From assembly GCA_017462615.1 (NCBI GenBank), contig JAFTQT010000078.1:1-46621 (forward strand): a stretch of 46,621 bases of DNA, given 5' to 3'. This DNA is from Clostridia bacterium (GTDB lineage Bacteria > Bacillota > Clostridia > Oscillospirales > CAG-272). Every line of letters begins with the position of its first letter. Position 1 is the first letter of the stretch. The notes under the pieces are model-generated. The model did not search any database. It had not been told where the DNA came from and worked only from the letters and a program-made list of their open reading frames with translations. The position numbers were made by a program, and so were the translations under genes. This document shows positions 17,002 to 26,078 of the stretch, in pieces.

Positions 17002-18546
17002 ATGAGTGACAGAGTAAAAATATTTGATACCACCCTGCGTGACGGTGAGCAGTCCCCCGGCTGCAGCATGAATCTTTCGGAAAAGATCGAGGTTGCCCGT
17101 CAGCTGGAGAAAATGAAGGTGGACGTCATCGAGGCGGGCTTTGCTATCTCCTCCCCCGGTGATTTTGAGTCGGTGAGTACCATCGCCAAAACCGTCAAGG
17201 ATTGCTCGGTAGCGTCTCTTGCCCGTTCTACCGTCAAGGATATTGACGCTGCGTGGGAGGCCGTGAAGGTAGCTGCCGATCCCCCTATCCATCTGTTTAT
17301 TGCTACCTCGCCCCTGCATATGGAGTACAAGCTCCGTATGACCCCGGAGCAGGTGCTCTGCAAGACCGCCGAAATGGTGGCGTATGCGAAAAAGTACTGC
17401 TCCAATATTGAATTTTCCGCCGAGGATGCTACCCGCAGTGATTGGGAGTTCCTGGCCAAGGTGGTGAACGTGGCCATCGCCAACGGTGCCACCGTCATCA
17501 ACCTGCCCGATACCGTGGGCTACACCACTCCCAATGAGATGCGTGAGCTGATCGAATATATGGTGAAGAACACCGATCACGCCGGCAGAGCCGAGTTCTC
17601 GGTGCATTGCCACAACGACCTGGGTATGGCTGTTGCAAACTCTCTTGCAGGCGTGCTGGGCGGTGCCCGTCAGATCGAATGTACCGTCAACGGCCTCGGC
17701 GAGCGTGCCGGCAACACCGCCCTTGAGGAGGTGGTTATGGCCATGCACACCCGTCCCGATCTCTTCGGCGATCTGCATACCGGCATTGAGACCACCCGTA
17801 TTTATCGCGCCAGCCGTGCCGTTTACAACATCATTGGTCAAAGCGCACCTCTCAATAAGCCCATCGTGGGCAAAAATGCGTTCCTGCACGAGTCGGGTAT
17901 TCACCAGCACGGCGTTCTCGCCAACAAAAAGACCTATGAGATCCTCACTCCCGAGTCGGTGGGTATCGTGGCCAACAATCTGGTGCTGGGCAAGCACTCC
18001 GGCAAGCACGCCTTTGAAAGCCGCCTCAACGAGCTTGGCTATCACCTCTCTCCCGAGGATCTGATCGCCTGCTTTGAGGAATTCAAGACCCTCTGCGACA
18101 AGAAAAAGACCATCAGCGATGAGGATATCGAGGCCATTGTGCTCCATAAGACCACCCTGGAGGGGATGTCCGAGGAGGAAGGCTACCACCTGGATCGCTT
18201 TGTGGTACATACCAGTAACTACACCACCTCCACCAGCACCGTCAGCCTCAAAAAGGGCGATGAGTTGTTTGAGGAGGTCAGCCTCGGTGACGGTCCCATC
18301 GATGCCTCCTTTAAGGCCATCGACAAGATCGTGAACCCGGAGGCGCATACCTTTAAGACCTACACCATCAACTCCATTTCGGAGGGCAAGGATACCCTTG
18401 GCGACGTTACCGTGCGGCTGGCCGCAGGCGGTCGCACCTTTACGGGCAAGGGACTTTCCACGGATATTATCGAGGCGAGTATCCTCGCCTACATCAACGC
18501 CATCAATAAGATGCAATTTGCCATGGCAAAGGCAAAGGAGGACTAA
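17002..18546 (+). CDS. leuA: 2-isopropylmalate synthase
   Basis: The 514-residue product condenses 2-oxoisovalerate with acetyl-CoA, the first committed leucine step. The N-terminal TIM-barrel begins with DTTLRDGEQSPG, with metal-binding HCHNDLGMA near residue 200 and the catalytic-loop NGLGERAGN. The C-terminal ~120 residues form the leucine-binding regulatory domain (HTSNYTTSTSTV onward). Full-length, intact, with AGGAG upstream. leuC starts 3 bases after the stop, so the leucine genes form a tightly packed block. Confidence 0.95.
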   Translation: MSDRVKIFDTTLRDGEQSPGCSMNLSEKIEVARQLEKMKVDVIEAGFAISSPGDFESVSTIAKTVKDCSVASLARSTVKDIDAAWEAVKVAADPPIHLFIATSPLHMEYKLRMTPEQVLCKTAEMVAYAKKYCSNIEFSAEDATRSDWEFLAKVVNVAIANGATVINLPDTVGYTTPNEMRELIEYMVKNTDHAGRAEFSVHCHNDLGMAVANSLAGVLGGARQIECTVNGLGERAGNTALEEVVMAMHTRPDLFGDLHTGIETTRIYRASRAVYNIIGQSAPLNKPIVGKNAFLHESGIHQHGVLANKKTYEILTPESVGIVANNLVLGKHSGKHAFESRLNELGYHLSPEDLIACFEEFKTLCDKKKTISDEDIEAIVLHKTTLEGMSEEEGYHLDRFVVHTSNYTTSTSTVSLKKGDELFEEVSLGDGPIDASFKAIDKIVNPEAHTFKTYTINSISEGKDTLGDVTVRLAAGGRTFTGKGLSTDIIEASILAYINAINKMQFAMAKAKED

Positions 18547-18549
18547 AAG

Positions 18550-19818
18550 ATGGGCATGACCATGACACAAAAGATTCTCGCCGCCCACGCGGGGCTCACC
18601 GAGGTAAAGGCGGGAGATCTGATCGAAGCAAAGCTGGATATTGTGCTCGGCAACGACGTTACCACCCCCGTGGCGGTGGACGTGTTCGACAAGGCAGGCT
18701 TTCAAAGGGTGTTTGACAAGGACAAGATCGCCATCGTGCTGGACCACTACACTCCCTGCAAGGATATCAAATCCGCAGAGCTTTGCGCCACCGCGAGAAA
18801 TTTCGCCAAGCGCTTTGATATCACCCACTTCTATGACGTGGGTAACGTAGGCATCGAGCATGCACTCCTGCCCGAAAAGGGCATTGTGGGCCCCGGCGAT
18901 ATGATCATCGGCGCGGATTCTCACACCTGCACCTACGGTGCCCTGGGTGCCTTTTCCACCGGTGTGGGCTCCACCGACATGGCCGCCGGTATGGCAACGG
19001 GCGAGAACTGGTTCAAGGTTCCCTCCGCCATCAAGGTGACGCTTGTGGGCAAATTTCGCCCCCACGTCAGCGGCAAGGATGTGATCCTGCACCTCATCGG
19101 TCTCATTGGTGTGGACGGCGCGCTGTATAAGTCCCTCGAATTCGTGGGAGAGGGCGTGGCGGAGCTGACGATGGACGACCGTTTCACCATTGCCAACATG
19201 GCCATTGAGGCCGGTGCCAAAAACGGCATTTTCCCCGTGGACGACAAGACCCTTGATTACGTAAAGGGACGCTTTACCCGTGAGATCAAAATTTATGAGG
19301 CCGATGCCGACGCGGTTTACGAGCAGGAGGTCGTCATTGACCTGAACACCCTGAAGCCCACGGTTTCTCTGCCCCATCTGCCCTCCAACACCAAGACGGT
19401 GGACGAGGTCAGCGGTCTTGCCATCGACCAGGTGGTGATCGGCTCCTGCACCAACGGACGCATTTCCGATATGCGGATCGCCGCCGAGATCCTGAAGGGT
19501 CGGAAGGTAGCAAAGAACGTGCGTTGCATCGTCATCCCCGCTACCCAAGAGGTCTATATGCAGTGCGTGAAGGAGGGGCTTGCCGAAATCTTCATTGAGG
19601 CCGGCTGTGCACTTTCCACCCCCACCTGCGGTCCTTGTCTTGGCGGACATATGGGCTGTATGGCCGCAGGCGAGCGCGCCGTTGCCACCACCAACCGTAA
19701 TTTCGTAGGTCGTATGGGTCACGTGAAGAGTGAGGTCATTCTCGCCTCTCCCGCCGTTGCCGCCGCTTCCGCCGTGAAGGGCGCGGTCGCTTGCCCCTGC
19801 GAGCTTGAGGAGGTATAA
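18550..19818 (+). CDS. leuC: 3-isopropylmalate dehydratase, large subunit
   Basis: The 422-residue aconitase-family subunit carries the [4Fe-4S] cluster that isomerises 2- to 3-isopropylmalate. The ligands are in IGSCTNGR (about residue 300) and [10 protein letters not shown] (about residue 360). The substrate loop [13 protein letters not shown] is present near residue 118. The length matches the bacterial/archaeal short LeuC (HacA-like) type that pairs with a ~165-residue LeuD. Several ATGs lie at the start (18550, 18556, 18562); the first has the best spacing to AAGGAGGAC. leuD follows after 2 bases. Confidence 0.94.
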   Translation: MGMTMTQKILAAHAGLTEVKAGDLIEAKLDIVLGNDVTTPVAVDVFDKAGFQRVFDKDKIAIVLDHYTPCKDIKSAELCATARNFAKRFDITHFYDVGNVGIEHALLPEKGIVGPGDMIIGADSHTCTYGALGAFSTGVGSTDMAAGMATGENWFKVPSAIKVTLVGKFRPHVSGKDVILHLIGLIGVDGALYKSLEFVGEGVAELTMDDRFTIANMAIEAGAKNGIFPVDDKTLDYVKGRFTREIKIYEADADAVYEQEVVIDLNTLKPTVSLPHLPSNTKTVDEVSGLAIDQVVIGSCTNGRISDMRIAAEILKGRKVAKNVRCIVIPATQEVYMQCVKEGLAEIFIEAGCALSTPTCGPCLGGHMGCMAAGERAVATTNRNFVGRMGHVKSEVILASPAVAAASAVKGAVACPCELEEV

Positions 19819-19820
19819 CG

Positions 19821-20498
19821 ATGTATCAAGGAAAAGCTTTTCAATACGGTGATAACGTAGATACCGACGTGATCATCCCCGCCCGTTATCTGAACGCTCC
19901 CTCCGCCGAGGAGCTGGCCAAGCACTGCATGGAGGATATTGACGTCAACTTCGTCAAGGAGGTTGAGACGGGCGATATTATGGTGGGCGGTGAGAACTTC
20001 GGCTGCGGCTCCTCTCGTGAGCACGCGCCCATCGCTATCCGCGCCAGCGGCATTTCCTGTGTGATCGCCGCCAGCTTTGCCCGCATCTTCTACCGCAACG
20101 CCATCAACATCGGCTTCCCGATTCTGGAATGTCCCGAGGCTGCCGCCCGTATCAAGAAGGGCGACACCGTTACCGTGGATGCCGAAAGCGGTGTGATCAC
20201 CAACGTTACCACCGGCGAGGTCTTCCACGCCACCCCCTTCCCCGCCTTCATCAACCGTATCATTGAAAACGGCGGCCTGTTGCCCTACCTTGTGAAAAAG
20301 CAGGAGGGTGAAGCAAAATTAACTTCAATATTGCACTTGTCAAGGGAGACGGCATCGGCCCCGAAATCGTGGAGAGTGCCGTTCGTGTTCTCGAAAAGGT
20401 GGGCGAAAAGTATGGCCACACCTTCCATTTCACCTCGTATCTTGCCGGTGGTTGTGCCATCGATGCTTGCGGAAAGCCTCTGCCGGAGGAGACCGTAG
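19821..20498 (+). CDS. leuD: 3-isopropylmalate dehydratase, small subunit (stop codon lost)
   Basis: The first ~166 codons encode a normal small subunit: [14 protein letters not shown] near residue 10, the [14 protein letters not shown] swivel-domain motif near residue 58, and a C-terminus [13 protein letters not shown]. The family usually ends within about ten residues of that point. Here the frame runs on for another 59 residues of unrelated sequence inside leuB, to a stop at 20498, giving 225 residues. At 20318-20321 the sequence reads ATTA. If base 20320 were G it would read ATGA, ending LeuD after EAK (166 residues) and starting LeuB at the same spot. The extension is therefore probably the product of one substitution or a sequencing error. 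The N-terminal part is complete. Confidence 0.9.
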   Translation: MYQGKAFQYGDNVDTDVIIPARYLNAPSAEELAKHCMEDIDVNFVKEVETGDIMVGGENFGCGSSREHAPIAIRASGISCVIAASFARIFYRNAINIGFPILECPEAAARIKKGDTVTVDAESGVITNVTTGEVFHATPFPAFINRIIENGGLLPYLVKKQEGEAKLTSILHLSRETASAPKSWRVPFVFSKRWAKSMATPSISPRILPVVVPSMLAESLCRRRP

Positions 20499-21391
20499 AG
20501 GGCTGCAAGAATAGTGACAGCGTGCTGCTGGGCGCCGTAGGCGGCCCCAAGTGGGACACGCTCCCCGGCAACATCCGTCCCGAAAAGGCTCTGCTTGGGC
20601 TGCGCGCCGCCCTTGGTCTTTATACCAATCTGCGCCCTGCCCGTATTTTCCCCGCGTTGAAATCCGCTTGCGCCCTGCGCCCCGATATCATCGACCGTGG
20701 CTTTGATCTGGTCATCGTCCGCGAGCTGACTGGCGGCATCTACTTTGGTGAGCGTGGTCGCCGCGAGGGTAAATACGGCCCCGAGGCTTACGATACCGAG
20801 GCCTACAGCGTCATGGAGGTGGAGCGCATTGCCCGCGTGGCATTCGAGACTGCCCGCAAGCGTCGTTGTAACGTAGTCAGCATCGACAAGGCCAACGTGC
20901 TGGAAACCTCTCGCCTCTGGCGAGAGACGGTACACCGTATTGCCGCCGAGTACCCCGACGTGGAGGTTTCGGATATGCTGGTGGACAACGCCGCTATGCA
21001 GCTCATTCGCGACCCCTCCCGCTTTGACGTGGTGGTGACCTCCAATATGTTCGGTGATATTCTCTCCGACGAGGCCTCGCAGATCACCGGCTCTATCGGT
21101 CTTCTCGCCTCCGCCTCCCTCGGCGCGGGCAAATGCGGCCTCTACGAGCCCATTCACGGCTCTGCTCCCGATATCGAGGGGCAGAACAAGGCTAACCCCA
21201 TTGCCACCATTCTTTCCGCCGCTATGATGCTGCGGTATTCCCTTGACCTGCCCGTTGAGGCCGATGCCATCGAGAATGCCGTTGCGGGCGTGATTGAGGA
21301 TGGCTACCGCACGGCGGACATTCTGACCGATCCCACGAAGGAACCGCTCACCTGCACCGCCATGACAGAAAAGATCATGGAAAGGATTTGA
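20318..21391 (+). CDS. leuB: 3-isopropylmalate dehydrogenase (apparent ATT start)
   Basis: The enzyme oxidises and decarboxylates 3-isopropylmalate to 2-oxoisocaproate with NAD. The family N-terminus [15 protein letters not shown] is encoded from 20321, yet no ATG, GTG or TTG precedes it in frame after a TGA at 20309. The codon in the start position is ATT (20318-20320), 8-9 bases after AGGAGGG. The next usual start, GTG at 20369, would delete the GDGIGPE strand that forms the nucleotide pocket. From 20318 the product is 357 residues, the normal length. Other hallmarks: [22 protein letters not shown] and GGPKWD. Either AUU is used as a rare start codon, as in infC, or base 20320 was G originally (see leuD). 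Confidence 0.9.
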   Translation: MNFNIALVKGDGIGPEIVESAVRVLEKVGEKYGHTFHFTSYLAGGCAIDACGKPLPEETVEGCKNSDSVLLGAVGGPKWDTLPGNIRPEKALLGLRAALGLYTNLRPARIFPALKSACALRPDIIDRGFDLVIVRELTGGIYFGERGRREGKYGPEAYDTEAYSVMEVERIARVAFETARKRRCNVVSIDKANVLETSRLWRETVHRIAAEYPDVEVSDMLVDNAAMQLIRDPSRFDVVVTSNMFGDILSDEASQITGSIGLLASASLGAGKCGLYEPIHGSAPDIEGQNKANPIATILSAAMMLRYSLDLPVEADAIENAVAGVIEDGYRTADILTDPTKEPLTCTAMTEKIMERI

Positions 21392-21395
21392 AAAA

Positions 21396-22457
21396 ATGCT
21401 GGATATCAAGGTTACCAAAACGACAACGCCCAAGGAGAAGCCTCAGGGCCCCCTTGGCTTCGGTAAGATCTTTACCGACCATATGTTCATGATGAATTAT
21501 ACCGAGGGAATGGGCTGGCACGATCCCCGTGTTGTACCCTTCCAGGATATCTCTCTTTCTCCCGCCTGCGTGGTATTCCACTACGGTCAGGAGATGTTTG
21601 AGGGCATGAAGGCCTATCGCGGTGAGAACGGCGAGACCTATCTCTTCCGTCCCTTCAAAAATGCCGCCCGTGCCAATCAGTCCAACAAGCGTCTTTGCAT
21701 TCCGGAGTTGCCCGAGGATATTTTCGTAGAGGGCGTCAAGGCTGTGGTGGAGGTGGATAAGGATTGGATCCCCACCGAGCCCGGCACCTCCCTGTACATC
21801 CGCCCCTTCATCATCGCCACCGATGCTTTCCTTGGCGTCGCACCCTCCAAAACCTATCTTTACATGGTCATTCTTTCTCCCAGCGGTGCTTACTACAGCG
21901 AGGGCCTTGCCCCTGTGGGTATCTGGATCGAGGATGACTACGTGCGCGCCGTCAAGGGCGGCATTGGCTTCACCAAGACCGGCGGCAACTACGTGGCAAG
22001 CCTTGCGGCACAGGTAAAGGCTCACGACGGCGGCTTTTCTCAGGTGCTGTGGCTGGACGGCGTAGAGCGTCGCTATATCGAAGAGGTAGGCGCCATGAAC
22101 ATCTTCTTCAAGATCGACGGCAAGGTGGTCACCCCCATGCTCAACGGCAGTATTCTGCCCGGCGTGACTCGTGACTCTGTGCTGACCCTCCTGAAGTCTT
22201 GGGGCATTCCCTGCGAGGAGCGTCGCATTTCCGTAGACGAGCTGCTGGAGGCGCAGAAGAACGGCAAGCTGGAGGAGGTTTTCGGCACGGGTACCGCCGC
22301 CGTCATCTCTCCCGTGGGCAAGCTCCGCTATAAGGACGAGATCATGACCATCGGCGACGGTGGCATCGGTCCCGTCAGCCAAAAGCTGTATGATACCATC
22401 ACCGGCATCCAGACCGGTAAGCTGGCCGATCCCTTCGATTGGCGTGTGGAGGTATAA
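21396..22457 (+). CDS. ilvE: branched-chain amino acid aminotransferase
   Basis: The 353-residue class IV PLP enzyme transfers amino groups from glutamate to the three branched-chain 2-oxo acids. The PLP lysine lies in FTKTGGNYVASL (about residue 192), with EVGAMNIFF near residue 230 and the phosphate-binding FGTGTAAVISP near residue 297. The long N-terminal part (MNYTEGMGWHDPRVVPF) is that of the eukaryote-like type II BCATs found in many Gram-positives. It starts 4 bases after leuB and ends 2 bases before ilvA. Confidence 0.94.
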   Translation: MLDIKVTKTTTPKEKPQGPLGFGKIFTDHMFMMNYTEGMGWHDPRVVPFQDISLSPACVVFHYGQEMFEGMKAYRGENGETYLFRPFKNAARANQSNKRLCIPELPEDIFVEGVKAVVEVDKDWIPTEPGTSLYIRPFIIATDAFLGVAPSKTYLYMVILSPSGAYYSEGLAPVGIWIEDDYVRAVKGGIGFTKTGGNYVASLAAQVKAHDGGFSQVLWLDGVERRYIEEVGAMNIFFKIDGKVVTPMLNGSILPGVTRDSVLTLLKSWGIPCEERRISVDELLEAQKNGKLEEVFGTGTAAVISPVGKLRYKDEIMTIGDGGIGPVSQKLYDTITGIQTGKLADPFDWRVEV

Positions 22458-22459
22458 CG

Positions 22460-23656
22460 GTGCTGACTCTCGATAAGATCTATCAAGCCGCCTTCACCCT
22501 TAAGGACGTGGCTAGAAAAACCGATCTCATCCGCGCTCAAAATATGTGCCCCGATTGCAAGCTGTATCTCAAAACCGAGAACCTGCAGGTAACGGGCAGC
22601 TTTAAGGTGCGAGGCGCGTATTATAAGATCAGCCAGCTCTCCGCGGAGGAGAAATCCAAGGGTATTATTGCCTGTAGCGCAGGCAACCACGCTCAGGGTG
22701 TTGCCCTGGCGGCCAAAAAAATGGGCATCAAGAGCGTGATCTGTATGCCCGACGGCGCCCCCATCAGCAAGGTGGAGGCAACCAAGGCCTTTGGCGCAGA
22801 GGCTTGCCTGGTGCCCGGTGCTTACGACGATGCCTACGCCAAGGCGCTGCAGCTTTGCGATGAGACCGGTGCCACCCTCATTCACCCCTTTGACGATGAG
22901 GACGTGATCGCGGGACAGGGCACCATCGGTCTTGAAATTCTCGATCAGCTTTCCGACGCCGACGCGGTGGTGGTTCCCATCGGCGGCGGCGGTCTGATCG
23001 CAGGCGTAGCCTACGCCATCAAGCATCTGAATCCGAGCATCAAGGTGTACGGCGTGCAGGCAGAGCGCGCGCCTGCCATGGCCGAGAGCCGTGCGGCAGG
23101 TCACGTGGTGACCCTTGACAGCGTCTCCACCTTTGCCGACGGTATTGCGGTGAAGCATCCCGGTGACAACACCTTTGCCATAATTAAGGACTACGTGGAC
23201 GATATTGTCACCGTCAGCGAGGACGAGATCGCCACCGCCATTCTCACGCTGATGGAAAAGCAGAAGCTGGTCGCCGAGGGCGCAGGTGCCGTGGGCGTTG
23301 CTGCCATTATGTTCGGTAAGCTGCCCGTTGCCGGCAAAAAGGTCGTAGCCGTGATTTCCGGTGGCAATATCGACGTGAATATCCTCTCCCGCGTGGTCAC
23401 AAGAGGTCTTGTCACCACCGGACGTAATGCCACCCTGCAGATCGCGCTGGAGGACAAGCCCGGTCAGCTGCTGGGCGTCAGCAGTATCATTTCGCAATGC
23501 GGCGGCAACGTGGTCAGTGTGCATCACGAGCGTTCCGACGCCAATATGGCCGTGGCCAGCTGCTTCCTCAAGATCGGTATGGAGACCCGCGATTTCAAGC
23601 AGATCGAGGAGATCCGTGCGGCTTTGACTGCTGCGGGCTTCAAGATCGTTTCTTAA
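22460..23656 (+). CDS. ilvA: threonine ammonia-lyase with ACT domain
   Basis: The 398-residue enzyme makes 2-oxobutyrate from threonine, feeding isoleucine synthesis. The PLP lysine is in TGSFKVRGA near residue 47, the glycine loop is SAGNHAQG, and the phosphate loop is GGGGLIAG. A single C-terminal ACT domain occupies about residues 320-398, the short form with one ACT domain. The start is a GTG at 22460, 2 bases after the ilvE stop, with GGAGGT overlapping the end of ilvE; an ATG at 22439 inside ilvE would precede the ribosome binding site. Its place inside the BCAA operon supports a biosynthetic role. ridA follows 12 bases later. Confidence 0.92.
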   Translation: MLTLDKIYQAAFTLKDVARKTDLIRAQNMCPDCKLYLKTENLQVTGSFKVRGAYYKISQLSAEEKSKGIIACSAGNHAQGVALAAKKMGIKSVICMPDGAPISKVEATKAFGAEACLVPGAYDDAYAKALQLCDETGATLIHPFDDEDVIAGQGTIGLEILDQLSDADAVVVPIGGGGLIAGVAYAIKHLNPSIKVYGVQAERAPAMAESRAAGHVVTLDSVSTFADGIAVKHPGDNTFAIIKDYVDDIVTVSEDEIATAILTLMEKQKLVAEGAGAVGVAAIMFGKLPVAGKKVVAVISGGNIDVNILSRVVTRGLVTTGRNATLQIALEDKPGQLLGVSSIISQCGGNVVSVHHERSDANMAVASCFLKIGMETRDFKQIEEIRAALTAAGFKIVS

Positions 23657-23668
23657 AGGAGAATCAAA

Positions 23669-24046
23669 ATGATCAAGCAAATTGCAACCGATAAGGCTCC
23701 TGCCGCCATCGGCCCGTATTCTCAGGGGCTCGATCTCGGCAATATGGTGTTTGTTTCCGGTCAGATCCCTGTGGATCCCGCCACCGGCACCATTCCCGCA
23801 GACGTGGAGGCGCAGGCCGTGCAGTCTCTCACCAATCTGAAAAACGTGCTGGCTGCCGCAGGTCTCGGTATGGAGAACGTGGTGAAAACTGTGGTGTTCC
23901 TCTCCGATCTTGCGGATTTTGCCGTGGTAAACAAGATCTACGAGAGCTTTTTCAAGGCACCCTTCCCTGCGCGCAGCTGCGTGCAGGTTGCGGCCATTCC
24001 CAAGGGCTGCAAGCTGGAGATCGAGTGCATCGCCGTGAGAGCATAA
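23669..24046 (+). CDS. ridA: RidA: 2-iminobutanoate/2-iminopropanoate deaminase
   Basis: The 125-residue protein belongs to the RidA/YjgF/UK114 family: IGPYSQG near residue 14, VFVSGQIPVDP near residue 29 and the substrate-arginine segment PARSCVQVAAIPKG near residue 102. RidA hydrolyses the reactive enamine/imine released by threonine dehydratase to 2-oxobutyrate and so protects PLP enzymes such as IlvE. Its placement directly after ilvA (12 bases, AAAGGAG) fits that role. It is the last gene of the operon; two terminators follow. Confidence 0.95.
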   Translation: MIKQIATDKAPAAIGPYSQGLDLGNMVFVSGQIPVDPATGTIPADVEAQAVQSLTNLKNVLAAAGLGMENVVKTVVFLSDLADFAVVNKIYESFFKAPFPARSCVQVAAIPKGCKLEIECIAVRA

Positions 24047-24050
24047 CGCA

Positions 24051-24088
24051 AAAAGGATCTATGGCTTTGCCACAGATCCTTTTAATTT
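24051..24088 (+). terminator. first terminator of the BCAA operon
   Basis: A stem of about 14 bp with one mismatch (24051-24064 with 24070-24083) followed by TTTTAATTTT, 5 bases after the ridA stop. Confidence 0.75.
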
Positions 24089-24091
24089 TGG

Positions 24092-24140
24092 AAAAAAACA
24101 CCCCGAAAAGAGGATGTTATGGCTCTTTTCGGGGTGTTTT
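24092..24140. terminator. bidirectional terminator between the BCAA operon and the lipoprotein gene
   Basis: A perfect 18-bp stem (24095-24112 with 24123-24140) with an A-run on the left and a T-run on the right can stop transcription from both sides. It separates the converging BCAA operon and the minus-strand lipoprotein gene. Confidence 0.85.
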
Positions 24141-24208
24141 ACGCTTATTTTGGAAAATGCAAAATAGAAATTTGGAATTTTAAGATTGCAAATTTAGAAC
24201 AAACTTCC

Positions 24209-25645
24209 TTATTTCGTCAGCTCGTAGGAGATGTTATCCACTGTGACCTCGTAGTAGTACACGTACGCACTGCCGCGGCGGTAGATCCAAATGGTGGCCA
24301 TGTAGGAGTAGGAAACCATCTTGCCGTCCTTTACCTCCACGTCCAGCATAGAGGAGGTGCGACGGATCTTGTCAACGCCGGAGCCAACGGCCTCCAGACG
24401 GGAGGCGTAGGCATCAATGTCCACAGATTTGAACTTAAAGCGGCTCTGGCCGTCAACAAGCTCAGAGGTGGTGAGGTCGCACTCATCAAAGAAGGCGGTA
24501 TCAAACCAATCGTAGACCTTGGCGCGGGCAGCTGCATCGGTCATGGTCTTGGCGGGATTCTGTCCGGCCTTGTCCTCGGTGCGGAATTTGCCGTTCGCGT
24601 ATTTATAGGTGGTCACGTCCTCGCCGGAGGTTATGGTGGCGTTAAAGGTGTAGCCGTTCTCGCTCTCGGTTTGGGAGACCTCGTAGTCGTGGCGCTCCAG
24701 CTGGTTCTTTTTGCCGCTTTCCGTATCGGGCTTGAGGAAGTATTTTTCGGTTTTGGTGAAGGAAAGGGAAGAGGCGCACTCAATTTCACGGAAGAGGGCG
24801 GCAGCGGCCTCCGCAAGCCGCAGGTCCTTGGTTTCCTGGCAATCGGAGATGTCCAAGGCAGGCGCGGTGGCGTTGTTGTATTCCTCATAGGCGCGGGTGT
24901 AGGAAAGCGCTGCGTCTACGTTGCGGGAATCCGCAAAGCGAACCTCCAGCTTCAGCTCCAGAGGGCGGAAATCCTCGGTGGTGCGGAAGGACAGTGTTGC
25001 GTTTTCAATGGTGGCGTACAGCAGCTGATCGGCGGCCTCAAAGTGATTGCAGAGCTGTTTTAGCCCCAGAGCGCTGAAATCGGTAAACGTGGCGATCCAC
25101 TCGCCTGCGTCGTTCTTTTCACATGTAATGTGACCTGCCTCGCTTTCCGCAATGGCAGCAAGGGCGCCGTTGCCGGTCTCACGCAGATGGGCGAGATATT
25201 CCGGACCCGTGAGGGGAGAGACAAGGGTAACGGGCTCGCCCGCGCCTACGGCGCGGCGGGTAAACATCTGGCCGCCCGTGAAGCCGCTTTCCAGCACGTA
25301 GGTCTCCTCGGGAGCGATGACGTTCGCATAGGAATAAAGGGAGGTGGCCTTTTGATAGTAGAAGAGGCTATCGGGGGCTTCCAGACCCGTAACGGTCAAA
25401 AGCTCCGTGGTGGAAATATCCCAGCGCTCGCCGCCCTCGGTGCCGCTCATTTTGAGCTCACCCTTGACGCGATAGGACTGAACACCCTCGCTTTGGTTGA
25501 CGTCGGTTTTCAAGAGGCGGATGGCGCGCCGCTCCTTTCCCAGCAGAGCAAAGGGGAGGCTATCTGCGCTGCAGGATGCGAGCAGGGGAACGAATAATGC
25601 CAGCAATAGGATGGTGGCAATACATTTTTTTGCAAGATGCTTCAT
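24209..25645 (-). CDS. large lipoprotein of unknown function
   Basis: The 478-residue product starts at the ATG at 25645, 7 bases after AAGGAG, and has a lipoprotein signal peptide with lipobox LASC (Cys 25). The rest lacks transmembrane segments and is rich in charged residues and beta-prone Tyr/Thr strands, including a two-part architecture: a first half (about residues 40-250) and a second half with KYFLKPDT and DVTTYKYANGKF. I do not recognise the family. Long in-frame extensions upstream of 25645 lack a ribosome binding site and include the promoter. The gene is expressed alone, from the promoter at 25692-25720. Confidence 0.8.
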   Translation of the reverse strand: MKHLAKKCIATILLLALFVPLLASCSADSLPFALLGKERRAIRLLKTDVNQSEGVQSYRVKGELKMSGTEGGERWDISTTELLTVTGLEAPDSLFYYQKATSLYSYANVIAPEETYVLESGFTGGQMFTRRAVGAGEPVTLVSPLTGPEYLAHLRETGNGALAAIAESEAGHITCEKNDAGEWIATFTDFSALGLKQLCNHFEAADQLLYATIENATLSFRTTEDFRPLELKLEVRFADSRNVDAALSYTRAYEEYNNATAPALDISDCQETKDLRLAEAAAALFREIECASSLSFTKTEKYFLKPDTESGKKNQLERHDYEVSQTESENGYTFNATITSGEDVTTYKYANGKFRTEDKAGQNPAKTMTDAAARAKVYDWFDTAFFDECDLTTSELVDGQSRFKFKSVDIDAYASRLEAVGSGVDKIRRTSSMLDVEVKDGKMVSYSYMATIWIYRRGSAYVYYYEVTVDNISYELTK

Positions 25646-25671
25646 GACAGGGCTCCTTCGGGGAATAAAAT

Positions 25672-25684
25672 AGTCAACTTGACT
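25672..25684. promoter_or_regulatory. palindrome at the transcription start of the lipoprotein gene
   Basis: AGTCAACTTGACT is a perfect inverted repeat (6-bp arms, 1-base centre) lying 8 bases downstream of the -10 box, where transcription should begin. It could be a repressor operator. Its half-site TTGAC also occurs in the operators at 27659-27719, although spacing differs. Confidence 0.4.
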
Positions 25685-25691
25685 GATTTTC

Positions 25692-25720
25692 AGTATAGCA
25701 CACCCCCCAAATGATGTCAA
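25692..25720 (-). promoter_or_regulatory. promoter of the large lipoprotein gene
   Basis: On the minus strand TTGACA (25720-25715) and TATACT (25697-25692) with a 17-base spacer; the leader before the start codon is about 40 bases. Confidence 0.8.
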
Positions 25721-25841
25721 GCGAAAAAAAGTGAACTTTTTTTGAACAAAAGAGGTAGCGGAGCCGACGGAGGGAGAGATATTCTTTATTTGAACATCCT
25801 CACAATCCCAATTTAGCGTTCAAATTTTGATTTATCGGTGG

Positions 25842-26075
25842 GTGAAGTGCCGCCAAGGGCGGCGTGATGTTGCCCTTTGGGGCAATGACGTTGTGCGGCT
25901 TCGCCACACAGTGCTGTTCTGTTCGCCTTCTGTAGGCTTCACTTGCGCTCGTTTCGAGTGCAAGCATCATGCGGCGTATGCCGCGCATCACAAGCGTAGC
26001 GTCATCACTCGCCGAGGGCGAACAGAGTGGTGTCCTTCGGGCACCTCCTCTCCCTGCTCCCGCTTTCCCCGGCGA
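25842..26075. repeat. array of small hairpins joined by GATG/CATC linkers
   Basis: Consecutive short palindromes follow one another: near 25850-25864 (GCCGCC/GGGCGGC), 25869-25884, 25891-25912, 25938-25963 (10-bp stem CTTGCGCTCG type), 25970-25987, 26009-26024 and 26027-26044. They are separated by linkers reading GTGATGTT or ATGACGTT in the left part and CATCAT or CATCAC in the right part, so the array is itself roughly inverted about its middle. No gene fits. It starts where the minus-strand membrane protein gene ends (26079) and may serve as its 3' end. The stretch 25721-25841 holds nothing recognisable. Confidence 0.55.
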
Positions 26076-26078
26076 GCA

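Noticed and set aside
16939-19722. 927-codon minus-strand frame opposite leuA and leuC
   Set aside because: Same antisense artefact of GC-rich codon use; spans two genuine genes and has no ribosome binding site.
25842-26075. CRISPR array
   Set aside because: The palindromes differ in sequence and length and there are no uniform repeats with unique spacers; only the short linkers recur, and no cas gene is nearby.
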